Source of the DNA: GYS-P2D sp964522505
GTDB lineage: Bacteria; Bacteroidota; Bacteroidia; Chitinophagales; Saprospiraceae
Direction of reading: 5' to 3'
DNA: 64,000 bases
Assembly (NCBI GenBank): GCA_964522505.1
Contig: CAZFWJ010000004.1
Span: 1 to 64,000 of the forward strand
Shown: positions 37,459 through 45,734 of the stretch, piece by piece
Layout: the number at the start of each line of letters is the position of its first letter
Position numbering within the stretch: the first letter of the stretch is position 1
Notes under the pieces: model-generated
Told to the model about the DNA's origin: nothing
Seen by the model: only the letters and a program-made list of their open reading frames with translations
The model's database searches: none
Translations under genes and position numbers: made by a program

Positions 37459-39336
37459 TTATACTTTCTGATATTTATTAATAGCAAGTGCCACGCTTGT
37501 TCCCGACCCACCATCAACAGCTAGGGTAGCTTGTAACTGACCCGCGAACGCTTCGATAAGCCTATAGCCAAATGAATTTCCAAGATTCTCCTTAGTCTTA
37601 TCCTCAAGACCAATGCCATCATCCTTTATATTCAGGTGTAATACTCCTTCTTGTTCATATAGTTCTATGGTGATACTGCCCATGTCCATATTTACAAAAG
37701 CATATTTAAAGCTATTGGTGATGATCTCATTGAGGATAAGGCCTACTGGAATTACAGTATCAACATCCAAGTTTATGTCCTCGATAATTAAATTCATTTG
37801 GATATTGTCTTCGTGTATGTTATAAGAGTCCATTAGCCCTTGAGTCAGTTTAACAAAATAGTCTTTGACATTAACCCCGGTTAGGTTCTCATCTTGATAT
37901 AAGTTTTGATGTATAAGCGCCATGGATTGTACTCGGTCTTGTCCCTCTTGCAATGCGTCTAAGGCGGCCTCATCAACTACATGTTCTGTCTGAAGACCAA
38001 GAAGAGAGGAGATAAATTGGAGATTGTTCTTTACTCGATGATGAATCTCTTTCAGTAAGATCTCTTTCTCTACCAAGGTTTTAGAGATGATCACATTCTT
38101 CTTAGTTGAGCCTTGATATAATCGCCAGAGCATAACCCCCATAATCCCGAATATAGATAGGCAAATCACCAAAATAAGATTTGTTGTCTTGGAGTTCTTC
38201 AGTCGACCTTCGGAGAGTTGATTTCTTGCATCGAGTAATTCAATTTGACGTTCTTTTCGTTCTGATTCGAACGAGACATTCAGTCGAGCGATCTCATTGG
38301 TAGTATTATAATTCAATATACTATCCGCGAGAATGTCATACTGTTGATAATAGCCCAATGCTTCTCGATAAGTCCCTTCTTTTTCTTTGAGTTTTGACCA
38401 TGCTAATAAGACATCTCGCTGTGTTTCTAATGCGCCAGTTTTATTGGCATAACTGTCAGCCCTGGTTAGGTATTGATTGGCCTTTATATATTGTTGGAGT
38501 TGAGTATATAGCCCTCCCAGCTTGAGGTTGCTGATGGCGAGTTCGTATTTTCCTTTTATGATCTCCCTGATCTCGAGAGCCTTCAGAAGTGGCTCCTCTG
38601 CAAGGGCGAATCTACGCTGCTTGATATACATGTTACCTATATTCTCATAATCATAGCCGAGGCCCCATTGAAAATTAGTTATCGAATCCAGGTGCACAGC
38701 CTTACGATATTGCTTAATAGCTCTATCAAAGTAGTTCTGATCGGCATATAAGTTGCCGAGATTTACGTGAATAGTGGCCTGACCATCTAAGTCCTCTATG
38801 CTCACATTGATCGCCATGGCTTTTAAAAAATACTCTTCAGAAAGATCATACTGTTTTAGTTTTCGATAAAGTGATCCTATGTTATTTAGTCCATGACTAG
38901 TCAATATGGTATCACTCTTCATGTGATAATAATTAATCGATTGAAATTGCATGTCAATGGCCTTATCCAGTTTGCCTAGGGCCTCATTGACAATGCCGAG
39001 TTGGAAGAAGACTGAAGCCATCATCGACGTGTCCAGACGCTCTGCGGCTACACTTGAAAACACATTAAACAAGCTGTCTGCTTGATGATAATCTCCTTTT
39101 TGTTTAGCTATGCCACCTAGTAAGAAGTTGTACTTGGCAATACCATACTCATTGTTTTCTAATTCATAAAATGTCAATGTAGAGTCAGCCAATTTTGCCC
39201 CAAGCTCAACATTGCGTTGTGATAATGCGCTCCAGGTCTTTATAAAATATTTGTCCCCTTGAGCAAAAGAAAGAATGGGAAGCAAAGGAGAGATAACTAC
39301 GAAACATATGGACATGAGAGTCTTAGGTCTGAGCAT
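37459..39336 (-). CDS. TPR sensor histidine kinase (HisKA_2 type)
   Basis: 625 residues. Signal peptide (to about 25), six or more TPR units in the periplasm (about 60-330: GSLYRKLKQYDLSEEYFLKA, NLYADQNYFDRAIKQYRKA), a coiled stretch, one membrane helix (about 375-397), then HisKA_2 with the phosphoacceptor His in KEIHHRVKNNLQF (about 430) and a HATPase (N box LILNEIITNSFKYAF, G1 DDGIGL). HisKA_2/HWE kinases often pair with atypical or orphan regulators; no response regulator gene is adjacent. The stimulus is unknown. It is a stand-alone gene, with 217 bases of featureless DNA beyond its stop. Confidence 0.92.
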   Translation of the reverse strand: MLRPKTLMSICFVVISPLLPILSFAQGDKYFIKTWSALSQRNVELGAKLADSTLTFYELENNEYGIAKYNFLLGGIAKQKGDYHQADSLFNVFSSVAAERLDTSMMASVFFQLGIVNEALGKLDKAIDMQFQSINYYHMKSDTILTSHGLNNIGSLYRKLKQYDLSEEYFLKAMAINVSIEDLDGQATIHVNLGNLYADQNYFDRAIKQYRKAVHLDSITNFQWGLGYDYENIGNMYIKQRRFALAEEPLLKALEIREIIKGKYELAISNLKLGGLYTQLQQYIKANQYLTRADSYANKTGALETQRDVLLAWSKLKEKEGTYREALGYYQQYDILADSILNYNTTNEIARLNVSFESERKERQIELLDARNQLSEGRLKNSKTTNLILVICLSIFGIMGVMLWRLYQGSTKKNVIISKTLVEKEILLKEIHHRVKNNLQFISSLLGLQTEHVVDEAALDALQEGQDRVQSMALIHQNLYQDENLTGVNVKDYFVKLTQGLMDSYNIHEDNIQMNLIIEDINLDVDTVIPVGLILNEIITNSFKYAFVNMDMGSITIELYEQEGVLHLNIKDDGIGLEDKTKENLGNSFGYRLIEAFAGQLQATLAVDGGSGTSVALAINKYQKV

Positions 39337-39448
39337 ATTTATTGGTTTTGTGCATTATACCCGATCCTCAATGGATAGATACGAAAGGTGATCAAAATAG
39401 TCTTAGTAATAGCATACAAGACTATACTTTCGGTTAGTATCCATTAAG

Positions 39449-42310
39449 TTAGACAACGATGTTGACCATGCGATTCGGTACTACTATGATCTTCTTAATC
39501 GGCTTGCCCTCAAGCCACTTTCCTACATATTCAAGGCCTTTCACTTGTTCCATGATGTCCTCTCGTGATGCATCTGCACTGAAGGACTCAAGTCCCCGCT
39601 TTTTACCATTTATGCAAATCGGATAGGAGATGGTATCTTCTACTAAATACTGCTCATTATGAGTAGGAAATGTATCTAGATGGACTGAAGTTGTATGACC
39701 CAAATGAGACCAGAGTTCTTCACTTAGGAATGGGGCGAATGGCGCTATCAATCTTGTGAATTGATCTAAAATCTCACGCTTATTACACTGCAGTTTTCTC
39801 AGTTCATTGACACAGACCATCATGCTACTCACCGCCGTGTTAAATGAGAAATTGGCAATGTCAGCATTGACCTTTTTAATACAAGTGTGAAAGATTTTTA
39901 GTTCTTCAGGAGTAGGCTCATCATCAGATATGGTGAGCTTGTCATCACTATAATATAAGCCTATAAACTTCTTTAGAAATTTGCTGACTCCGTCAATACC
40001 CTGAATATCCCAAGGTTTAGATTGTTCTATAGGTCCAAGAAACATCTCGTAGATTCTGAAGCAATCTGTTCCATATTTGGCGGTTACTTCATCCGGATTG
40101 ATCACATTATATCTTGACTTGGACATCTTTCCAACTTCTGAGACTGTGCATAGCTTGAGAACATCAGGGGCATCTTCAACAATTACCTGATCACCATCTT
40201 TTAGCAACTTTAAAACTCCAGTAGAGTGATGTACTTCTGCTGATTCAAAGTTCCTCCAGTTGAAATATTTCTTCAATCCATCAAGATCTAAGTATGTATC
40301 CGTGCTCGCCTCATAGTCTGAGACAAAATCTATATGGACATACAGCTTGGTATATTGATCTATGTCATCTTCTAAGTTTAGATTGGCACAGTAAAATATA
40401 GTCTTGTCTTCATCCTTCTTCATCAAGATGTGCTCAATCACTCCTTGAATCATTCCTTGATTAATCAATTTTTTAAATGGCTCATCGGTCGGGACTAATC
40501 CCTTGTCATAGAGGAACTTATGCCAAAATCGAGAGTACATTAAGTGGGCTACGGCGTGCTCAGATCCGCCGATATAAAGATCTACGGATTGCCAGTAGTT
40601 GATGGACTCTTGAGATGCAAAGGCGACATCGTTATGGGGATCCATATATCTGAGAAAATACCAGGACGATCCTGCCACAGCGGGCATTGTATCAGTCTCT
40701 CTGGTGACTTCATCAGAGGGTTCAGTCCAATCCTTGATTCGGGCCAAAGGAGACTGGCCTCCCTTACCAGGCTTGAAATCGCTGGTGTCTGGCAACTCTA
40801 CGGGCAGTTTGTCTAATACCACTGGAATTGCGATATCATCCGCATCATATAGTATAGGGAATGGCTCGCCCCAATAGCGTTGCCTGCTGAAGTTGGCATC
40901 TCGCAGTTTGAAGTTTGCCACTGCCTTGCCTCTTCCTATCTCTTCGATTTTTTGATGGGCAGCCTGGATGGCGTCTTTTACCTCCATGCCATTGAGGAAG
41001 TCACTATTGATAATGACACCTACTTTGTCTTTAAGAGTGGCACCGGGGTAATTACTCTTATCGACCACATCAATAATTTCTAAGCCGAATTTTTTGGCAA
41101 AAGCCTTGTCCCTTTCGTCATCACTTGGAACAGCCATGATGGCGCCTGTTCCATAGTCTTTTAGTACATATTCACCTATCCAGATCGGCACTTCTTTACC
41201 ATTGAGAGGATTGATAGCATATGCACCTGTGAAGGCACCAGTCACGGACTTCTCCGCCATTCGTTCTACCTCACTCTTGGCTTTTACATAGGCCACATAA
41301 TCGTCAATTTCTTGTTGATGATCGGAAGTTGTGATCTGCTTGACAAAATCATGCTCTGGAGCCAATACCATATATGTCGCACCAAAAATGGTGTCAGCTC
41401 GAGTCGTAAAGATTTCGATCTGCTCCTCGCTATCCACAATATCAAAAAATACACTACAACCCTCTGATCGACCGATCCAATTGCGTTGGATTGTTTTTAA
41501 AGAATGCGACCAGTCTATGTTTTCCAGTCCGCTCAACAATCGATCGGCATAGGCGGTAATCCTCAGATACCATTGAGTCATAGCCTTCTGAACGACAGGG
41601 TGCCCACCACGCTCAGATATACCATCTTTCACCTGATCATTGGCCAATACTGTACCCAAGGCTTCGCACCAATTGACATAACCTACTTTGCGATAAGCGA
41701 GCCTGTAGCACATCAAGATATTTTCTTGTTCAACTTTTGAGTAAGTCGTCCATTGGTCTGCGGTGAATGTTACTTCGCAACTATGAGCCGCCAGAACTCC
41801 TTGATTACCATTTTTTTCGAATCGAGCGATGAGCTCAGAGATAGGCTTTGCACGATCGGCGGCTTGATCATAATAATGCTCAAATAGTTGAGTGAATATC
41901 CACTGCGTCCATTTGTAGTATTTAGGATCACAAGTATATAGCTCACGACTCCAGTCATATGAAAATCCCAAGTTACTTAGCTGCTCTTTATATCGAGCCA
42001 TATTATCGGCAGTAGAAACTGCAGGATGTATACCCGTCTGAAGGGCGTATTCTTCAGCTGGTAATCCGAATGCATCAAAACCCATAGGATGTAACACATT
42101 ATAACCCGACATGCGCTTATAGCGCGAGAAGATATCTGATGCTATATACCCTAGTGGATGACCCACATGCAGGCCAGCTCCGGATGGATAAGGAAACATA
42201 TCGAGCACATAGTATTTTGGCTTGGTTGTGTCTATATCAACCTTGTATATATCATTGTCCTGCCAATACTGCTTCCACTTCTTTTCTATATCCTGATAGT
42301 TGCTGATCAT
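39449..42310 (-). CDS. leuS: leucyl-tRNA synthetase
   Basis: A 953-residue class I aminoacyl-tRNA synthetase. It has the HIGH-type motif HVGH (residues 48-51) after YVLDMFPYPSGAGL, the CP1 editing domain with the Thr-rich FTTRADTIFGATY, KMSKS at about residue 727, and a C-terminal anticodon/tRNA-binding region. The insertion before KMSKS (about 640-720, with YFNWRNFESAEVHHSTG) is the leucine-specific domain in the long form seen in Bacteroidota and explains the length above the E. coli enzyme (about 860). It begins 67 bases after the stop of the upstream alpha/beta hydrolase gene. Confidence 0.97.
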   Translation of the reverse strand: MISNYQDIEKKWKQYWQDNDIYKVDIDTTKPKYYVLDMFPYPSGAGLHVGHPLGYIASDIFSRYKRMSGYNVLHPMGFDAFGLPAEEYALQTGIHPAVSTADNMARYKEQLSNLGFSYDWSRELYTCDPKYYKWTQWIFTQLFEHYYDQAADRAKPISELIARFEKNGNQGVLAAHSCEVTFTADQWTTYSKVEQENILMCYRLAYRKVGYVNWCEALGTVLANDQVKDGISERGGHPVVQKAMTQWYLRITAYADRLLSGLENIDWSHSLKTIQRNWIGRSEGCSVFFDIVDSEEQIEIFTTRADTIFGATYMVLAPEHDFVKQITTSDHQQEIDDYVAYVKAKSEVERMAEKSVTGAFTGAYAINPLNGKEVPIWIGEYVLKDYGTGAIMAVPSDDERDKAFAKKFGLEIIDVVDKSNYPGATLKDKVGVIINSDFLNGMEVKDAIQAAHQKIEEIGRGKAVANFKLRDANFSRQRYWGEPFPILYDADDIAIPVVLDKLPVELPDTSDFKPGKGGQSPLARIKDWTEPSDEVTRETDTMPAVAGSSWYFLRYMDPHNDVAFASQESINYWQSVDLYIGGSEHAVAHLMYSRFWHKFLYDKGLVPTDEPFKKLINQGMIQGVIEHILMKKDEDKTIFYCANLNLEDDIDQYTKLYVHIDFVSDYEASTDTYLDLDGLKKYFNWRNFESAEVHHSTGVLKLLKDGDQVIVEDAPDVLKLCTVSEVGKMSKSRYNVINPDEVTAKYGTDCFRIYEMFLGPIEQSKPWDIQGIDGVSKFLKKFIGLYYSDDKLTISDDEPTPEELKIFHTCIKKVNADIANFSFNTAVSSMMVCVNELRKLQCNKREILDQFTRLIAPFAPFLSEELWSHLGHTTSVHLDTFPTHNEQYLVEDTISYPICINGKKRGLESFSADASREDIMEQVKGLEYVGKWLEGKPIKKIIVVPNRMVNIVV

Positions 42311-42377
42311 GATGTGAGATAACTAGAGTTCTTAATAGCTTGCAAAAATCGCTAATTAAGCGAACTGACCAGTGCGA

Positions 42378-43340
42378 TTAGGCAATTTCTTTTGCCGTAA
42401 GGAAGGATAAGGATTTTTCCTTGAACCAATTTCTATTCTTACCATCCTCTACAAAGCCTACATGACCGCCATACTCAGTGGTGAGCAAGTGGAAGTTTTC
42501 GCTTCGTTCAGCGATATCGATAGGATAGCACAGTTCTCCTAAAAATGGATCATCATAAGAATTAATCAGAAGTGCAGGGCGCTCCAGTGTCTCCAAAAAC
42601 TGGAGACTGGCATTATCGTCATAATAGTCTTTGGCATCCTTATAACCATAGATTTGTGCGGTGAAGTACTCATCAAATCGATACAGGTTCCACATCTTCC
42701 ACAGTGGTAGTTTAATTTGTTCTGGAAACTGCTTTTTCTTGGCTATTGCTTTTGACCATAGCGAGATGATGAATCTAATCTGATAGGCAAAGTTTTGAGG
42801 GCGCAACAGTTCGAGTGAAGCATTGTGCAGATGCACTGGCGTGGAGATGGCGACTCCTCGCCCTAAGTTAGTGGGTAACTCATAGACCTGTTCTCCCAGG
42901 TACTTTAGCACGAGATTACCACCCAAACTAAATCCTATAAGATCAACGCTATCATAATCCCGAGCGCTTTCCAGAACGATCTGATGTAAGTCATCAGTAG
43001 TGCCGCTATTATACATGCGTAGTTGTTTATTCATCTCACCACTGCAACCTCTATAATTTGGGCAGATTACATCATAGCCTCGGCGACTAAAATAGTCGGC
43101 AAAGTGTAGCATGTACCCAGAGCGACTAGATCCCTCGAGGCCGTGGAGGATAATAACAGCCTTGTTAGAGCCCACCTTCGCACTATCGACATCAATGAAG
43201 TCGTCATCTGGAGTTACTGTTCTAGTCCGTTCGAATTGAACTTTGGGATTCTTATAGAACAGAGCTGGAATGAACGTGTTATAATGTCCATTTCTAAATC
43301 TTGTAGCAGGTATGAAGTCGTCACCACTAATGTTTGGCAT
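42378..43340 (-). CDS. YheT/EMB8-type alpha/beta hydrolase
   Basis: 320 residues with an alpha/beta-hydrolase core. ILHGLEGSSRSGYMLHFADYF is the oxyanion region, LIGFSLGGNLVLKYLGE is the nucleophile elbow with Ser in GFSLGG, and there is an acid in NSYDDPF and a catalytic His in YGGHVGFVE. The N-terminal segment FRNGHYNTFIPALF is the feature that marks the YheT/EMB8 branch, whose substrates are poorly known esters or lipids. Its start overlaps the GDPD gene end by 14 bases, so the two are likely cotranscribed. Confidence 0.9.
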   Translation of the reverse strand: MPNISGDDFIPATRFRNGHYNTFIPALFYKNPKVQFERTRTVTPDDDFIDVDSAKVGSNKAVIILHGLEGSSRSGYMLHFADYFSRRGYDVICPNYRGCSGEMNKQLRMYNSGTTDDLHQIVLESARDYDSVDLIGFSLGGNLVLKYLGEQVYELPTNLGRGVAISTPVHLHNASLELLRPQNFAYQIRFIISLWSKAIAKKKQFPEQIKLPLWKMWNLYRFDEYFTAQIYGYKDAKDYYDDNASLQFLETLERPALLINSYDDPFLGELCYPIDIAERSENFHLLTTEYGGHVGFVEDGKNRNWFKEKSLSFLTAKEIA

Positions 43341-44250
43341 AGGCGGCGTAAGTTTCTATCAGAAGATCTGGATAATCGGAAATAATCCCATCCACACCTA
43401 TTTCAATCATCGCCTTAATGTCCTCTTTAGTGTTGACGGTCCACGGTATAACCTTGATGTGCTTGGATGAACAGTAGTCGATGAGATGTTTGTCGACGAG
43501 TTTATAGTAACAACTATAGATATCAGGAGTAAACTTCAGATCTGCAACATTTTCCTCTGGCGTCTTTCTATTCATGATGAGAAGTGCAGTAGTGATGGTT
43601 GGTGCTATGGATTTAGTCAACTGTAATGCTCTAAGATCAAATGATTGGATACAAGTCTTGGACTGAATATCTGCTTTCTTCACTTCATCGATCACTAGCT
43701 GAGTAAACGTCTTGATGGCTGGATGATAGACTTCATCGTGTTCTAATTCGCTCTTTATTTCAATATTGAAGTATGGTAACTCCTTCTTGTGCTTAGCGCA
43801 ATACTCCTTAGTCAAGGTGACCACTTCAGAAAATAGCGGTTTAAAAGTCTTGATATCAGTTCGATTCAGATGATTGGAGTCAGGAAGAGTGCCAACTATA
43901 TATTCCTTCACCCGCTCATAATCGAGTTCATAAATATTATGGGTCATTTCATTATCCTCGGTAATTGAGTTACCATCAGGATCAAGGGCGATTCCAGCTC
44001 TGAAGAATGGCTCATGAGACACGACTACTTGATGATCTTTAGAAATCACTAAATCCATCTCCAAGGTAGTCACTCCGAGTTCAAGTGCTTTTTGGAATGC
44101 TGGCAGGGTGTTCTCTGGCATAAGGCCTCGACATCCACGATGCCCTTGAATATCTAAATTGGACTTTACTTTACTCATAGCCGCAGGATTTTGCTTTGAT
44201 TGACAGCTCGTTAGGAGTGCCAGGAATAAGAGAACTATAAATCGTATCAT
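43327..44250 (-). CDS. glycerophosphodiester phosphodiesterase lipoprotein
   Basis: 307 residues. Lipobox LLTSC (Cys about 16). The GDPD core is clear: GHRGCRGLMPENTLPAF (catalytic His and Arg), LEMDLVISKDHQVVVSHE (metal Glu/Asp and second His), EIKSE, and VIPWTVNTKEDIKAMIEIGVDGIISDYPD at the end. It would hydrolyse glycerophosphodiesters from deacylated phospholipids in the periplasm to glycerol-3-phosphate and an alcohol. It is cotranscribed with the overlapping hydrolase gene, a combination that fits lipid turnover. Confidence 0.93.
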   Translation of the reverse strand: MIRFIVLLFLALLTSCQSKQNPAAMSKVKSNLDIQGHRGCRGLMPENTLPAFQKALELGVTTLEMDLVISKDHQVVVSHEPFFRAGIALDPDGNSITEDNEMTHNIYELDYERVKEYIVGTLPDSNHLNRTDIKTFKPLFSEVVTLTKEYCAKHKKELPYFNIEIKSELEHDEVYHPAIKTFTQLVIDEVKKADIQSKTCIQSFDLRALQLTKSIAPTITTALLIMNRKTPEENVADLKFTPDIYSCYYKLVDKHLIDYCSSKHIKVIPWTVNTKEDIKAMIEIGVDGIISDYPDLLIETYAAYAKH

Positions 44251-44449
44251 GATAGTGTTTAGACAAGTTATGGATGTATGTGCGCATGAACATATAAAAG
44301 CTTATGGCCTGTATTTTATGATTTACTCAAAAGTACGTGCCGATCATCGAGAAAAGTGAAAAAAATAAAAATTATAGTGTTGTGACAGTCTCATTTAACT
44401 AGTGAAGATCAGGTGGGGCTGGTTCGATGTCTTTAATTATGGTTCTTGC

Positions 44450-45598
44450 TCAAAATTCGTCATCCTTGCAATTACATAGGAGATTTTGTGAATAATGCTG
44501 GTCTACAAGCTTGAAACCTTTAGTGTATGGGTAGTTTCCTCCTATTCCTAAATTCTCAGTACTAATAGAGAAATTGCATTTGAATTCAAGCAGACTCTCA
44601 CCTTCGACGAGCTCATTAGGATTGCAGTATGGATTAGGTATGTCAAGACATTCTACCTTGATCATATCGCCAACAACGTGATTAAGGATTTCTTTGATGT
44701 CGATTTTATATTTAGATATGGCTTCCTGGTTCAAATTGTTGGCATATCTACCAGCAGGTTCTCCTTCTCGTATGATTCTATCATTATTGATGAAGATTTG
44801 ATTGTAGAAAAATGAAGTAATATTAGCGACCTTCTCATATCGTGGATTAGACTCAAAGTCAATATTGAAGTAGTCCTTGGTGAATTGTTTTTTGTTAGGG
44901 TCAAAAAACCTTGGTACGAGAGGTTCGTGCTGAGAGTCCATCCAAAATTCATGATTCATCATTTCAAACCCATGCATTTTTTTTCCTTTTAACTCATCAG
45001 TTTCTGAAGAAGAACATTTTAGCTTGATTTCACTAGATCGTGCCACGTAGAATAAGCCAGGTTGATTAAACGGTATAGGAATGGTGTATGATTTGTTAAG
45101 TACCCAATCGCCCTCATAAGCACTGCATGGACAAAAGTCTTGTACTTTATCGCTGGGCACATACGGTAAGAAATATGGGACTTCAAAATCTGGATTGAAA
45201 AATTCAGATAGAAAATGCTCCTTTACGTCGTTATCTTCTTTGATACCATTTGAATTTTCTGGGACGGATCTATAAAAGTGATAAGAAACTAACAATAACA
45301 ACCCTGCTAAGGGTATGAGTAGTAACCATGATTTATTCTTTCCTTTTATTTCTTCTTTCAGATTAGAATTTTCCTGCTCAAGACGATTGGTTTGGTTGAT
45401 CCGTTCTAAATTTTTTAGACTTCGTTCATACATGCCTTCTGTGGCTGTCCCAGAGAGCAATTTAGTTAGAAGACTATTGCTCAAACATAACTGATCTGCA
45501 ATTTCTCCCAGAGATGTAGAACCGAACCTCGATGTATTGGGGTTGCGGATACCATAGGTTATTTCTAATTCTGATAACAACTTATTTTTAAGATCCAT
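44450..45598 (-). CDS. single-pass membrane protein with putative cytoplasmic HTH and large exported domain
   Basis: 382 residues; no family recognised with confidence. Residues about 1-65 are soluble. They contain a helix-turn-helix-like pattern (SLGEIADQLCLSNSLLTKLLSG, about 27-48), then a short coiled coil (about 66-88). A membrane helix (about 92-110, SWLLLIPLAGLLLLVSYHFY) is followed by a 270-residue exported domain with FCPCSAYEGDW and several Cys. The topology is ToxR-like: DNA-binding part inside, sensor outside. It diverges from a TonB-dependent receptor across a 136-base gap with two direct repeats. The regulator role is inference. Alternatively it is a membrane protein whose N-terminal domain binds something other than DNA. 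Confidence 0.55.
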   Translation of the reverse strand: MDLKNKLLSELEITYGIRNPNTSRFGSTSLGEIADQLCLSNSLLTKLLSGTATEGMYERSLKNLERINQTNRLEQENSNLKEEIKGKNKSWLLLIPLAGLLLLVSYHFYRSVPENSNGIKEDNDVKEHFLSEFFNPDFEVPYFLPYVPSDKVQDFCPCSAYEGDWVLNKSYTIPIPFNQPGLFYVARSSEIKLKCSSSETDELKGKKMHGFEMMNHEFWMDSQHEPLVPRFFDPNKKQFTKDYFNIDFESNPRYEKVANITSFFYNQIFINNDRIIREGEPAGRYANNLNQEAISKYKIDIKEILNHVVGDMIKVECLDIPNPYCNPNELVEGESLLEFKCNFSISTENLGIGGNYPYTKGFKLVDQHYSQNLLCNCKDDEF

Positions 45599-45625
45599 TG
45601 TGGCAATACTCTTAAGAGCCGTGTG

Positions 45626-45659
45626 TAAAATTTTGTAAAATAGAATAAAATTTTGTAAA
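45626..45659. repeat. two 14-bp direct repeats with 20-bp period, candidate operator
   Basis: TAAAATTTTGTAAA occurs at 45626-45639 and 45646-45659, exactly 20 bases apart, about two helical turns, so both copies face the same side of DNA. Each holds the symmetric core AAAATTTT. They lie between the divergent starts of the membrane HTH-like protein (45598) and the TonB receptor (45735). AT richness raises the chance level, but the phasing is exact. Confidence 0.45.
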
Positions 45660-45734
45660 TGAATAAATAAACAGTATAATATTTTGAAAAAGTGTCAATT
45701 GCTTTTATATGTTTACTCTCACTAAAATTAAAAT

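Noticed and set aside
40080..40400. Extra segment before KMSKS in leuS that looks like an insertion
   Set aside because: It matches the long leucine-specific domain expected in Bacteroidota LeuRS and is not a foreign insert.
44405..44445. GGTTCGA word resembling a tRNA T-loop
   Set aside because: No acceptor stem, D-arm or anticodon arm can be fitted around it.
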